DNA of 64,000 nt from Paraburkholderia sp. (GCF_028283785.1 NZ_JAPWKB010000019.1:454001-518000), one strand, 5' to 3'; positions 35,126-44,213 are shown, counted from the first letter of the stretch. Notes: generated by a model from the letters alone, not told the origin. Translations and numbers: made by a program.

Positions 35126-36319
35126 ATGGAACCTATCAATCTTCCCCAGTTCAAGGACGTCTCGTGGCGCTGGATCGCGTATGCGACCTCCGCATTCGTG
35201 ACCGCCGCGACGGTCTTCGCGTTCTTTCACGAGGTCGAACTGAAACAGGACGTGCGCGCGGAAATCGTGTCGCCGTCCGAAATCAAGATTCAAGGGCTGA
35301 ACGGCCTCGTGTCGGCGGTGTATGTCACGCCATCGATGCACGTCGCACAGGGCACTGCGCTGTTCCGGCTGGATCGCGATCTGTCGCTGTCAAGCGACGG
35401 CCAGCAGCGGCCCGCCTTCGACGAGCGCATGCGCGACGAACAGATCCGGTCGAGCGACGCGCAATACAGCCAACGCAAGGCGGAGCTGACCGCGCAGCGC
35501 GACGTTGCGCGTCTGACCGCGCAAAGCCGGCGCGCCGAAATCGCCGCGCTCGACGAACAGCTCGCGCAGAACCGCCAGCTGTCCGACGAGGCGGGACGCA
35601 AGCTGACGCGGCTGGAGTCCGTTTCCGACTACATCACCGCCGAACGGGTCGAGCTGGCGCGCGCCGACACGCATCAGGCGAAAGTCGCGATCGCGCAGAG
35701 CGTGGCGCGCCGTCAGCAACTGGGCGGCGACCTTGGCGCGGCGATCGGCTCGCAAACGGGCCTGGACGCCCAGCTCAACGAACTGGACGCGCGGCACGCG
35801 CGCGAGTTGCAGGATATTCGCGTGAGCTTCGAACAGACTCGCCAGGACGCGACCATTTCCGCGCCGAAAGGCGGCGTCGTCACGTTCTCCGGGTTGGTGC
35901 CCGGTCGCACGCTCGCGCCCGACGACGTCGCCATCGTCATTTCGACCGGCGAGAAGGGCAGCTTGCGCGCGGCGTTGCGCATTCCGTCGCGCCGTCGGGG
36001 TTTTGTCCGCGAAGGGCAGATCGTGCGGCTGAAGTTCGACGCGTTTCCGTACGCGAAATTCGGCAGCTACGAAGCGCGCATCGACTCGATTTCGCGCACG
36101 ACAGTGCGTTCGGCGATGTCGCCCGCGGGCGCGTCGAAGTCGGCCAACCCCGACGGCGATTACATGGCCTGGGCCACGCTGAGCGGCAACACATTCAATT
36201 TCGAGCGGCAGCACTTCGACATCCTGCCGGGCATGGCTGCAACGGCGAGCATCGTGATCGAGCGCCGCACCATCGCCGAGTGGGTGCTGGCGCCGCTCTT
36301 CCGGGTACTGCGAGGCTGA
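35126..36319 (+). CDS. HlyD-family periplasmic adaptor protein
   Basis: A 397-residue membrane-fusion protein of a tripartite exporter. One N-terminal membrane segment (about 16-34, YATSAFVTAATVFAFFHEVE), a lipoyl/biotinyl half-domain (KIQGLNGLVSAVYVTPSMHVAQGTALF), a long coiled coil (about 90-230) and a beta-barrel C-terminal part (FSGLVPGRTLAPDDVAIVI onward). It should connect the inner-membrane ABC exporter to the TolC-type channel. It ends 2 bp before the exporter start. Confidence 0.9.
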   Translation: MEPINLPQFKDVSWRWIAYATSAFVTAATVFAFFHEVELKQDVRAEIVSPSEIKIQGLNGLVSAVYVTPSMHVAQGTALFRLDRDLSLSSDGQQRPAFDERMRDEQIRSSDAQYSQRKAELTAQRDVARLTAQSRRAEIAALDEQLAQNRQLSDEAGRKLTRLESVSDYITAERVELARADTHQAKVAIAQSVARRQQLGGDLGAAIGSQTGLDAQLNELDARHARELQDIRVSFEQTRQDATISAPKGGVVTFSGLVPGRTLAPDDVAIVISTGEKGSLRAALRIPSRRRGFVREGQIVRLKFDAFPYAKFGSYEARIDSISRTTVRSAMSPAGASKSANPDGDYMAWATLSGNTFNFERQHFDILPGMAATASIVIERRTIAEWVLAPLFRVLRG

Positions 36320-36321
36320 CC

Positions 36322-38424
36322 ATGCGCGCGATCTATCAAAACGAAGTGGCCGAATGCGGCTACGCCTGTCTCGCGATGGTGCTGTCGCATTTCGGCCGGG
36401 CCACCGAAGTGCGTGAGTTGCAGGCGTTCCAGCCGGTCTCGGCCAATGGGCTGACGTTGATGGACCTCTACGACGTGGCCGTCGAATTCGGTCTGGCGGT
36501 TCAGGCTTACCGGTTCGATACCGCCGATCTCTCCGGGGTCAAACGCGGGTCGATCCTGCATTTCGGCGGCGCGCATTTCGTCGTGTTCGAGAAGTGCGGG
36601 CGCGGCTACGTGCAGGTGATCGATCCGGCCACCGGCCGGCGGCGCGTCTCGATGGATACGTTCGTGACCAACGTGTCCGGCTACCTGCTCGAATGCGCGC
36701 CGACGCCGCTGATGCCGCGTATCCGCAGCAAGTCTCGCGTGCCGGCTGCGCTCGCGCGGGTGCGTGCATTGAATCCGCTGCTCAACGCGCAGATCGCGAA
36801 AGTGATGTTCGTCGCGCTCGGCAGCCAGTTCGCGATTCTCGCGATGCCGTACCTCGGCAATCTGGTGCTCGACGACGTCGTCGCCGCCGACAACCTCAAC
36901 CTGCTCAACGTACTCGTGCTGACGTTTTCCGGCATCTTTATCGCGGGCGCGCTGAGTCACTACATCCAGAGCTATCTCGTCGAACTGCTGCACGGCCTCG
37001 TGCAGATGAACATGACCGAGGGGCTGATGCTGAAGCTGCTGCGCAATCCGATTCCGTACTTCGAGAAGCGGCACGTCGGCGATCTGTTCGCGCGCGTGAA
37101 GGCGCAGGACGAAGTCAGCATCTACGCCACGCGCACGATGATCTCGCTCGGCATCGACCTCGTGGTCGGCACGCTCGCGCTCGGCTTGATGCTGGTGCAG
37201 AGCCGCCAGCTGACCGCGATCGCGCTGCTGATTTTCGTGTTCTACGTGGCGGTGTCGTTCGCGCTGTTTTCGCGGATGCGTGACACGCACGCGCTCGTGC
37301 TCGAAGAGTCGGCGCGTTGCGACGATACGTTGATCGAGACGATCCGCGCCGCATCGCTGATCAAGCTGTCGCAGGGCGAAACGCGGCGCACCGCGCTGTT
37401 CATGGCGAAGTACCGCGCGTATATCGCGGCGCTCGTGCAGAACAGCCGCCTGTCCAGCGCGCGCGACGCGATCCTGAAGCTCGTCAACTACGCGGAAATG
37501 GTTGCGATCACGTGGTTCGCGGCGCGGCTGATGGTGGGCGGCGTGATCTCGGTCGGGGTGTTCTATTCGTTTCTGATCTACAAGTCGCTGCTGTCCGAGC
37601 GCTTTGCACGTTCGATCAACGCGGCCTTCGAGTACTTCATGCTTAGCGTGCCGGTTGCACGCGTGGGCGATATCGTCGACGCCGAACCGGAGCGGTACAC
37701 GCCGCCCGCCGACACGCACAAAACCGTCGAAGTGCGATGCTTCGAACGTATCGAAGTGCGTGACGTCACGTTCCGGTACGGCGTGTCGGATCAGCCGGTG
37801 CTGAAGCACGCGAACATCGTGATCCGCAAGGGCGACAAGATCGTGATCACCGGTTCGTCGGGCAGCGGCAAATCCACGCTCTTCAAATTGCTCGCGGCAG
37901 CGGAGCCGCTTCAGGACGGCGAGATCACGCTGAACGGCATTGCATGGCCGAATCTCACCGTCGATGAAATCCGCCGCCACGCGGTGCATATGCGGCAAGG
38001 CGACCTGATCCTGCACGGATCGATTGCGGACAATGTGTCGCTGTTCGCCGGCAACGCCGACGAAACCCGCGTTCACGCGTTGCTCGACGATGTCGGTTTG
38101 CTGGCCGACGTGATGCGCTTGCCGATGCGCACGCGCACCGTAATCAGCGACACGATCGCGAATATTTCCGCCGGGCAGCGGCAACGCCTGCTGCTCGCGC
38201 GGGCGTTGTATCAGCAACGCGAACTGCTGTTGCTCGATGAACCCACGTCGAATCTCGATCCTGCTTCGGTGCGTCATATCGTGGCGTTGCTGCAGCGTCT
38301 CGAACGTACCGTGGTCGTGATTACGCACGACATGTCGCTCGCGGCGTCGTTCGACACGCGTTACCGGCTGGTGGACGGCGAACTGCTGCGCGACGCAGCC
38401 GCGAGTGTGGCGAATCATGAATAA
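36322..38424 (+). CDS. Peptidase C39-domain ABC exporter (double-glycine leader processing)
   Basis: A 700-residue exporter. The N-terminal C39 peptidase has the full triad Cys12 (EVAECGYACLAM), His85 (GGAHFVVFE) and Asp101 (VIDPATG), so it should cleave after Gly-Gly. Membrane domain about 150-440 with five or six helices. The nucleotide-binding domain has Walker A GSSGSGKSTL, the signature ISAGQRQRLLLARA and Walker B LLLLDEPTSNLD. It belongs to the class that matures and exports microcins and bacteriocins. The ATG at 36322 is chosen; the open frame runs upstream through the HlyD gene in another frame and is spurious there. The substrate is probably the peptide at 33889. Confidence 0.95.
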   Translation: MRAIYQNEVAECGYACLAMVLSHFGRATEVRELQAFQPVSANGLTLMDLYDVAVEFGLAVQAYRFDTADLSGVKRGSILHFGGAHFVVFEKCGRGYVQVIDPATGRRRVSMDTFVTNVSGYLLECAPTPLMPRIRSKSRVPAALARVRALNPLLNAQIAKVMFVALGSQFAILAMPYLGNLVLDDVVAADNLNLLNVLVLTFSGIFIAGALSHYIQSYLVELLHGLVQMNMTEGLMLKLLRNPIPYFEKRHVGDLFARVKAQDEVSIYATRTMISLGIDLVVGTLALGLMLVQSRQLTAIALLIFVFYVAVSFALFSRMRDTHALVLEESARCDDTLIETIRAASLIKLSQGETRRTALFMAKYRAYIAALVQNSRLSSARDAILKLVNYAEMVAITWFAARLMVGGVISVGVFYSFLIYKSLLSERFARSINAAFEYFMLSVPVARVGDIVDAEPERYTPPADTHKTVEVRCFERIEVRDVTFRYGVSDQPVLKHANIVIRKGDKIVITGSSGSGKSTLFKLLAAAEPLQDGEITLNGIAWPNLTVDEIRRHAVHMRQGDLILHGSIADNVSLFAGNADETRVHALLDDVGLLADVMRLPMRTRTVISDTIANISAGQRQRLLLARALYQQRELLLLDEPTSNLDPASVRHIVALLQRLERTVVVITHDMSLAASFDTRYRLVDGELLRDAAASVANHE

Positions 38425-40000
38425 GCGCACCGCGTCCGGATGGCTGCTCGTGCTCGCGTGCGTCGCGTACGCGCGCAGTGCGAGTGCCGTCGACCTGCTC
38501 ACGGTCGTCGAGCAGGCAAGCGATCACGACGCCGAGCTTGCCGCGTCGCGGGCCGCATCGCAAGCCGCGCGGCAAGCGGTGCCGAAGGCCCGCGCGGGGC
38601 TGTTGCCGCAAGTGTCGGGCGGCTGGGGGCGGGCGTACAACAGCACGGTGATGGACGGCTATCCGCGCACGAGTTACTGGCAGAACGGCTGGACGGTGTC
38701 GCTGACGCAGCCGGTGTTCGACTGGAGCCGCTGGACCGCGTACCGGCAGGCGGACGTGATCGAGGCGCGCGGCGTCGTCGATGTGGCGCGTGCTCAACAG
38801 GCCACGCTGGTGCAGGCGGTGCGCGCGTATTTCGACGCGCTCGCGGCGGAAGACGAGCTGATGCGCGCAAACGACTACACGGCAGCGCTCGATGTGCACT
38901 TCGCGCAGCTTCGTCGCAGGCGGGCGGCGGGCGAGGCGACCGTGATCGATCTTCAGGAGGCCGAGGCGGCGCGCGAGCAGGCCCGTTTGCAGTCGCAGGA
39001 CGCGAGCAGCGACTTGCAGCTGAAACGGCTCACGCTCGAACAGATCACCGGTCAGCCGTTTGCGGCGCTGTCGCGACTGTCCGAGACCGCGCCGATGCCG
39101 GGAATCGATCCGGTCGATGCGGACAGCTGGGCGCGTCAGGCGGAAGCGAACGATTACCTCGTGCAGCTGAAGCAGATCGACTGGCGTATTGCGAAACTCG
39201 AAGTCGAGAAGGCGCGGGCGCGGCATCTGCCGGTCGTGAACCTGAGCGCGAGTCACACGCCCGCAGGCGCGGCATCCGGCTACTCGCGTCCCACGACGAC
39301 GTCGACCGCGATGGTGTCGGTGACGATTCCTTTGTTCGAGGGCGGCGAGGCGAACGCGATCGTCGATGAGAAGCTCGCACTCGAAGACAAGGCGCAAGAC
39401 GAGCTGCTCGCGGCGCAGCGGATGGCGAGCGGGACCGCGCGCGAATACTGGTCGCGCTTTCGTGCGGGCGTGGTGCGGGTGGACGCGCTGACGCGTCTGG
39501 TGCAGACCTCGCGCGCGGCGCTCGACGCGACGCAGATCGGCTACAAGGTCGGCAGTCGTACGAGTGCCGACGTGTTGCGTGCGTCCGATGCGTTGTATGC
39601 GAATCGTCGTGATCTGATCCGGGCGCGCTATTCGACGATCGTGGCGTTGCTGCAACTGAAGGCGGCGACGGCGTCGCTGGACTTTGACGAGGTTGCGCGA
39701 GTGAATGGGTTGCTGGTCGCAGGGAGTGCGCGGGCTGCGGGGGCTGCGTCTGTGCGGGACGCAGCGAGCGGCGGCGCGGTTGAGGCGCCGGTGCGGAAGG
39801 TCGTGGCGACGACGGTGGTGCCGATGGCTGTGGGCGAGGCTGTGCGAGTGGGTGTTGGGGCACCGACGGCATTGGCGGCGCCCGCGCCCACACCCACGGC
39901 GCCTTTAGGGGCAGCGCGCAATGCTTCGGACTCGTTTGCCGTGAACGCGCTTGAAGCGTGGCGTGCGTCGCGCTCACCCGCACAGACGACGCTGCGCTGA
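38417..40000 (+). CDS. TolC-family outer-membrane efflux protein
   Basis: A 527-residue protein with a signal peptide (cleavage near SASA-VDLL) and the two tandem outer-membrane efflux repeats of TolC (first around QTVFDW-like LTQPVFDWSRW, second around VTIPLFEGGE). The last ~90 residues are an Ala/Pro/Val-rich extension beyond the usual TolC end. Its start overlaps the exporter stop by 8 bases, completing a tripartite secretion operon from inner to outer membrane. Confidence 0.92.
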   Translation: MNKRTASGWLLVLACVAYARSASAVDLLTVVEQASDHDAELAASRAASQAARQAVPKARAGLLPQVSGGWGRAYNSTVMDGYPRTSYWQNGWTVSLTQPVFDWSRWTAYRQADVIEARGVVDVARAQQATLVQAVRAYFDALAAEDELMRANDYTAALDVHFAQLRRRRAAGEATVIDLQEAEAAREQARLQSQDASSDLQLKRLTLEQITGQPFAALSRLSETAPMPGIDPVDADSWARQAEANDYLVQLKQIDWRIAKLEVEKARARHLPVVNLSASHTPAGAASGYSRPTTTSTAMVSVTIPLFEGGEANAIVDEKLALEDKAQDELLAAQRMASGTAREYWSRFRAGVVRVDALTRLVQTSRAALDATQIGYKVGSRTSADVLRASDALYANRRDLIRARYSTIVALLQLKAATASLDFDEVARVNGLLVAGSARAAGAASVRDAASGGAVEAPVRKVVATTVVPMAVGEAVRVGVGAPTALAAPAPTPTAPLGAARNASDSFAVNALEAWRASRSPAQTTLR

Positions 40001-40138
40001 CGCTGATCGATCCCGCTGCTTCACATGTGCGCGGCTGAGCCGATACCTGGCTATTACCTCGGGTTCGGGCGAATCGGTTGTCATGAGTCTGTCCACGCGC
40101 TGGCGTGGACGTTCTCAACAGCAAGGCGAGGTGAGCAT

Positions 40139-40990
40139 ATGTCGATTTCAATCAACAGTAGCGATCCCAATGTCTGGTCCGGTCAACCATTGGATGATAG
40201 CCAGCAGAGCGAGCAAACCCAGCAAGGCAAGCAGACCCCGCAAGGCAAACAGACCCAGCAAAGCCAGCAAGGCAAACAGGCGCAATCCGCTCAGCAGAAC
40301 CGGCAAACCCAGCAAGGCCAGGCGGCCGAACAACCCAAGTCGATTCCGACGCTCACGCAAGTCAACCACGCGCAAGCCGCCGATGCGCCGGCTACGCCAT
40401 CCGGCACGCGTGCTGCGTCGCCAGCCGCTATTTCCGCGTCCGAGGCGAAGCACTTGATCGGCAGCCGCGACAACGGCCTGGCTCGTCCCGACGACAGCAC
40501 GAATGCCCGCGCGTTCGCAAACATGGCGGCGGACGAGCAACGCGGCAGTCCTCCGGATGAAAACAGGTTTAAAGCCCGTCAGACGCTGACCAGCCAGAAG
40601 ATCGAAGCGTTGTCGCGACAGGACCGCGACCGGTTTGGCGGAATGCAGACACAAGGTCTTGGCGAATACGAATCCGCGACGACGGCGTCGGATCGACAGA
40701 AGGTCGAGCAGGTCATGGCCAGGAACGTGGACGCGGCCGTGGATGCCGCTTACACCAAGGTCATGGCCGACCCGGTGCACCGTGACAACGGTCGACGCCT
40801 CGAGCAGGAAATACAGCGTGATATCAACAATACCGAAGCGACAATGCGTTCAAATCCCAACCCGCCCGCGGATGCACAGCAGCGGCTGCAGCGGCTACGG
40901 GATGATCTTCGACGAACCCAGGACGCGAATCGCGACCTCGATACTCGCATAGGGAATAAGCGAAGGGATATGGACGAAATTCCCCGGTAA
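40139..40990 (+). CDS. Uncharacterised Gln-rich protein
   Basis: A 283-residue protein, no family recognised. Residues ~20-60 are an imperfect Gln/Lys/Thr repeat (QQGKQTPQGKQTQQ type), followed by a Pro/Ala linker and a predominantly helical, charged C-terminal half (about 130-283, likely coiled coil near DAQQRLQRLRDDLRRTQDAN). No signal peptide or membrane segment. AGGTGA precedes the ATG. It sits downstream of the peptide exporter genes and just before the ssrA-terminator/island boundary. Possible relation to the exporter is unproven. Confidence 0.7.
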   Translation: MSISINSSDPNVWSGQPLDDSQQSEQTQQGKQTPQGKQTQQSQQGKQAQSAQQNRQTQQGQAAEQPKSIPTLTQVNHAQAADAPATPSGTRAASPAAISASEAKHLIGSRDNGLARPDDSTNARAFANMAADEQRGSPPDENRFKARQTLTSQKIEALSRQDRDRFGGMQTQGLGEYESATTASDRQKVEQVMARNVDAAVDAAYTKVMADPVHRDNGRRLEQEIQRDINNTEATMRSNPNPPADAQQRLQRLRDDLRRTQDANRDLDTRIGNKRRDMDEIPR

Positions 40991-41133
40991 CAGGACGCGG
41001 CGGGAACGGTAGTCGGGATGGTCACGCAATAAAAGAACGCGGAGCGCGCGCCGTAGATCCGGCCGCCATTTCACGCTCAAGTCACCGTTCCCCGCATCCC
41101 AGCGCTGACCTGAATGCTGCACGCCAAAAAGAA

Positions 41134-41168
41134 AAAATCCCGTAAGGCGTTGACCTTACGGGATTTTT
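41134..41168 (-). terminator. ssrA: Displaced ssrA terminator
   Basis: Strong hairpin (AATCCCGTAAGG / CCTTACGGGATT) with A/T runs on both sides, 12 bp beyond the left 29-bp repeat of the island. On the minus strand it is placed as the terminator that would follow the tmRNA 3' end before insertion. The island now separates it from ssrA by 10.7 kb. Confidence 0.7.
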
Positions 41169-41179
41169 CCCAAAGCAAG

Positions 41180-41208
41180 TGGTGGAGGCGGCGGGAATCG
41201 AACCCGCG
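41180..41208. repeat. attL-type repeat (copy of tmRNA 3' end)
   Basis: 29 bp identical to 51881-51909; similarity ends exactly on both sides. Begins TGGTGGAGGCGGCGGG on the plus strand, the complement of the tmRNA acceptor end. Confidence 0.92.
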
Positions 41209-41405
41209 AACCGACCAATAAAATCAATGGCTTAGCGAAAGTGCGTTGACGCAGCATGTGCGGTTGATTGACACATAGTCTACAGCATTAGAGCAGCGAA
41301 GACGCAGCAGCACCGAACGAATCGGACCCCTCTACGTTAGCCCAAGTTTGGTCGCAACTGGACGCATGAGCCTCTATGACAAATTTCAGGACGAGCGCGT
41401 TGATC

Positions 41406-42263
41406 CTAGTTCTTTGCTTTCTCGATCAGGCGCACGCACGCGTGAATCGTGGCTAGGTAATAGTAGAACGCCCAACTGAGCCAGATTGATTGGTCATAGT
41501 CTGTCTTCTGGTCTTTGTTGTGATGGCGAATCCCGAAATTGTTGGCGAGGTTAAAAAGGTCCGCTTCGTCCTTTGAGTTAAGGACGGTTTTCGCCTCCTG
41601 CCTTAAAAACTCCAATATGTCGGCCAAGTCGCGTACGGCATCTCGTCGTTCCGAGAGCGCTCTTCGACGGTATTTAAGTTTCGCAGCTTCAACTTTTTCC
41701 CGTATGTTTGCTGCATCAGCGTGCGGTAGTTCTGCTGCAAGCATAGGCGCAAACTCGTCGTCTGGGAGCGCTAGTATTTCACCGGCATGCGAGAGCTCGA
41801 ATCCTGAGCCGTAATCGACCAAGATGTCATTCATCTCGCGCCTGAAGATTTCTCGACCTGAGCGACCATCGAAAGATTTGTAGTGCCATCCGCAGTCGAA
41901 TGACTGGTGGTGATAACCCTCGATGCCCTCGGAGGAATGGTCGTAAAGAAACTCAATGATGTCAAAGAGATCATCCTCGGTGTACGTATCCAAGCCCTGT
42001 AGGACGGGCTGTGGCCCGTTTCGGCGTAGTTTGCGAAATACATACAATGACGGGTCCAAACCGGCCTTGCCCGATACTCCGCCGTCATCTACACAGTCGT
42101 AGCCAAACCATTCTTGGAAGAGGCCGTTTGCTTCAAGACGGCTAAAAGCCTCCCTGAAAAAGCGTTTGAAATCAGAAAGCGTGAAGCCTTCGTCGGCTGG
42201 GCGCTTTCCTGCTCTAACGGAATAGTAGTGGCGACGAGGGGGAGAGGGATCGCGGGAGGACAT
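41406..42263 (-). CDS. AbiJ-like/HEPN candidate defence protein
   Basis: A 285-residue protein at the far end of the island from the integrase. The middle (DIIEFLYDHSSEGIEGYHHQ, then IFRREMNDILVDYGSGFELS) resembles the AbiJ N-terminal-domain-4 type. The C-terminal ~90 residues are helical and end with NNFGIRHHNKDQKTDYD and WLSWAFYYYLATIHACVRLI, like HEPN-type abortive-infection C-termini. Base composition is lower in GC than the chromosome. It may act in abortive phage defence; the assignment rests on pattern recognition and is moderate. The gene itself is well supported by length and composition. Confidence 0.75.
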   Translation of the reverse strand: MSSRDPSPPRRHYYSVRAGKRPADEGFTLSDFKRFFREAFSRLEANGLFQEWFGYDCVDDGGVSGKAGLDPSLYVFRKLRRNGPQPVLQGLDTYTEDDLFDIIEFLYDHSSEGIEGYHHQSFDCGWHYKSFDGRSGREIFRREMNDILVDYGSGFELSHAGEILALPDDEFAPMLAAELPHADAANIREKVEAAKLKYRRRALSERRDAVRDLADILEFLRQEAKTVLNSKDEADLFNLANNFGIRHHNKDQKTDYDQSIWLSWAFYYYLATIHACVRLIEKAKN

Positions 42264-42362
42264 GTTGGGTGCGAGCGAGAATCGATCGGTTATTTTTAGA
42301 AGAATACAATACCCTTCGATTCACTTCTGCGCATCCTACAAGCTAATACCGCCTCTGTCTGA

Positions 42363-42569
42363 TTACTTATCCAAAGCGACACTAGTGTTCGTGAGGTCCA
42401 ATGGGGCGGTCATGGCGTACGCCTCACCGCCCCTGAGCCCGAGAATTAGCGCAGCGACATCGAACTATACGCCGAAGTTTGGGCGGTCTTTCGGAAGCCG
42501 CTGTTGACGGTAGCGGATAGCCCCTGGCTCTTCGTCGCGTCGCCAGCCGGTCCCGATGTACCCGTCCGC
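42363..42569 (-). pseudogene. Stop-containing degenerate paralogue of the gene at 43741
   Basis: Reading this segment on the minus strand gives 69 codons with one internal TAG (42465-42467) whose sequence parallels the C-terminal half of the protein at 43741. GYIGTGWRRDEEPGAIR matches GFCGSGWAYDEEAGCVR; NFGV-stop-FDVAALILGL matches DYGVWFDVGALLLGL, the stop falling at the Trp; GGEAYAMTAPLDLT matches DGEEYRVNDPFDLT. The 5' half is missing. It occupies the 420-bp gap between the AbiJ-like gene and the gene at 42685. Confidence 0.75.
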
Positions 42570-42684
42570 CTAAAAAGTCGCGACGGTAGCTCGGACTTGC
42601 TCTATGCGGTCTCATAGGCGCGTAAAATCGAACCAGAGGTCGGTGACCGACCCGAACAAATTCCAAAATTATAAAAGCAAAAAA

Positions 42685-43677
42685 ATGACTGAAACTGTGA
42701 TTCAAACAGCGGGAACTACAGCGTCACTGCCTCGGCCGACCGTAAACGAACGAGTGTCAGTAACGATTGTTCCGATTTTTAATGATCGGCCGCCCGCTTC
42801 GCCTTCTGGCTCGCAGGGAGAGTACGAGGCTATCTTTGTACTCGGCGTACCCGGCACGACGCTGTTTCAGGATTGCCTGGATATTCCAAGGCTGTTGACG
42901 ACAGGGGACTCACTTTTTCTAATGCCCCCAGACTCCGTGCAGTTGCAGTGCATGATCGAAGGGGCCGGTGTCGTTGCGCAAATCTGCTTCACACCCAACG
43001 CTGAGAACAGGGTGGCGCGTGCCGAAATGACCTTTCATGCCCCTTCGTTCGAACAAGCAGAGGAAATAGCGTGGAATCTCATCAGTGACATGCTCAGTGT
43101 CTGGTCGTTTCGACACGACAGCGCGATCGACGTGAGCGGTTACCAGATACGCGAAAAGGCGTCGCATGTACTTTTAGCCAGTTTTGGCATAGTCGGAGCG
43201 CCGCAGGTATTGGATATAAATTTTGGCGGGCCTTCCACGCCAGAGCGCCGTGCTCTGTTGGCGGCGTATAGGGAAGGGACGAACGCAACCAACCCCTTCT
43301 ATCAGTTCCTTTCGTTCTTTAAGGTCGTAGAGGGGGTGCATAAATTGCGCACCCACAGACGAAAGAAGCATGGCAAAAATGGACCGACAAACGCCGAAGT
43401 CGTGGAGCGCTTCCCGACTGAGGTCGCAGAGTTCCCCGATGTCCTCTCTAACGTCGCGACACGCCTCGCTGGAAAGCGTTTCAATGCGGTGATAGATGAT
43501 ATGCGTGCAACGGTTCGCAATGCCTTAGCGCACCTCAACCCACTGGAAAGTCATTTGGTTGCGGACAAATACGGTGATATTAAACAATGTTCGCAGCGCA
43601 TACCCGTGCTGCGATTTGTAGCGCGAAAGATGTTGCTTGCGGAATTGCAAGTCCCATCCGAGTCTCCTAAAGACTGA
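42685..43677 (+). CDS. HEPN-motif protein (MauJ-like), candidate defence gene
   Basis: A 330-residue protein. The N-terminal half is beta-rich without a recognised family. The C-terminal half is helical, with FYQFLSFFKVVEGVHKLR and the sequence RNALAH at about residues 278-283, which fits the RX4-6H catalytic motif of HEPN ribonucleases. The layout resembles MauJ-like/HEPN proteins of mobile islands. GC is low. The ATG at 42685 follows an A-rich leader and not a strong ribosome-binding site. Together with the gene at 41406 it may be cargo for phage defence. Confidence 0.78.
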   Translation: MTETVIQTAGTTASLPRPTVNERVSVTIVPIFNDRPPASPSGSQGEYEAIFVLGVPGTTLFQDCLDIPRLLTTGDSLFLMPPDSVQLQCMIEGAGVVAQICFTPNAENRVARAEMTFHAPSFEQAEEIAWNLISDMLSVWSFRHDSAIDVSGYQIREKASHVLLASFGIVGAPQVLDINFGGPSTPERRALLAAYREGTNATNPFYQFLSFFKVVEGVHKLRTHRRKKHGKNGPTNAEVVERFPTEVAEFPDVLSNVATRLAGKRFNAVIDDMRATVRNALAHLNPLESHLVADKYGDIKQCSQRIPVLRFVARKMLLAELQVPSESPKD

Positions 43678-43740
43678 GACGCAACTGAAAGAACGTCGGC
43701 AGCGGATGCTGCCAAGATAGGAACGCGACAGTCGATTAAG

Positions 43741-44213
43741 TCACCGAGCCATCCGCAGCGTCGTCAGGTCAAACGGGTCATTTACGCGATATTCCTCGCC
43801 GTCGCTCAATCCAAGAAGCAGCGCCCCGACGTCGAACCATACGCCGTAGTCCGGGTGAGTCTTCGGGACGTTCCGCAGACGGCAACGGACGCACCCGGCT
43901 TCTTCATCGTATGCCCAGCCCGACCCGCAGAATCCTTCCGCCATTAAGCGTTGATGGGATTCGGTGCGAACCGTGACGGTCCCTGCGACGTTCCGCATGG
44001 GCACAAGGGTCTTCCGGCCTGAGCGCCGGAATTCCGCGGTGGCTTTGTAGGCGTTAAGCGCTTCCCGCTTGCGTTGAGCCACTCGCTGGCCTCGCGTTGA
44101 ATCTGGGTGTATGTCGCTTCGTCCAGTTCGCCCTTGCGGAATGCGAAAGTAGCCAGCATGCCACGGGGCAGCCCGGTAATCGGGGCCTTCTCGGGCTCTT
44201 TACGTTGTCTCAT
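43741..44213 (-). pseudogene. Hypothetical island gene split by a frameshift
   Basis: Two overlapping frames look like halves of one protein of about 157 residues. The first (ATG 44213) gives RGMLATFAFRKGELDEATYT then QIQREASEW. At about 44080-44085 protein-like sequence moves to another frame (in-frame GTG at 44082), giving QRKREALNAYKATAEFRRSG then RKTLVPMRNVAGTVTVRTES, ending at 43741. The second part alone could be translated as a 114-residue protein from the GTG. The function is unknown. A decayed copy of its 3' half lies at 42363-42569. Confidence 0.6.

Noticed and set aside
34966..36321. 1152-residue fusion upstream of the C39 exporter
   Set aside because: The first ~450 residues are Arg-rich shadow of the HlyD gene in another frame; the C39 domain begins at the ATG at 36322.
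41170..41225. A tRNA gene at the left island end
   Set aside because: The segment matches only the last 29 bases of tmRNA; no complete cloverleaf can be formed. It is an attachment-site copy.
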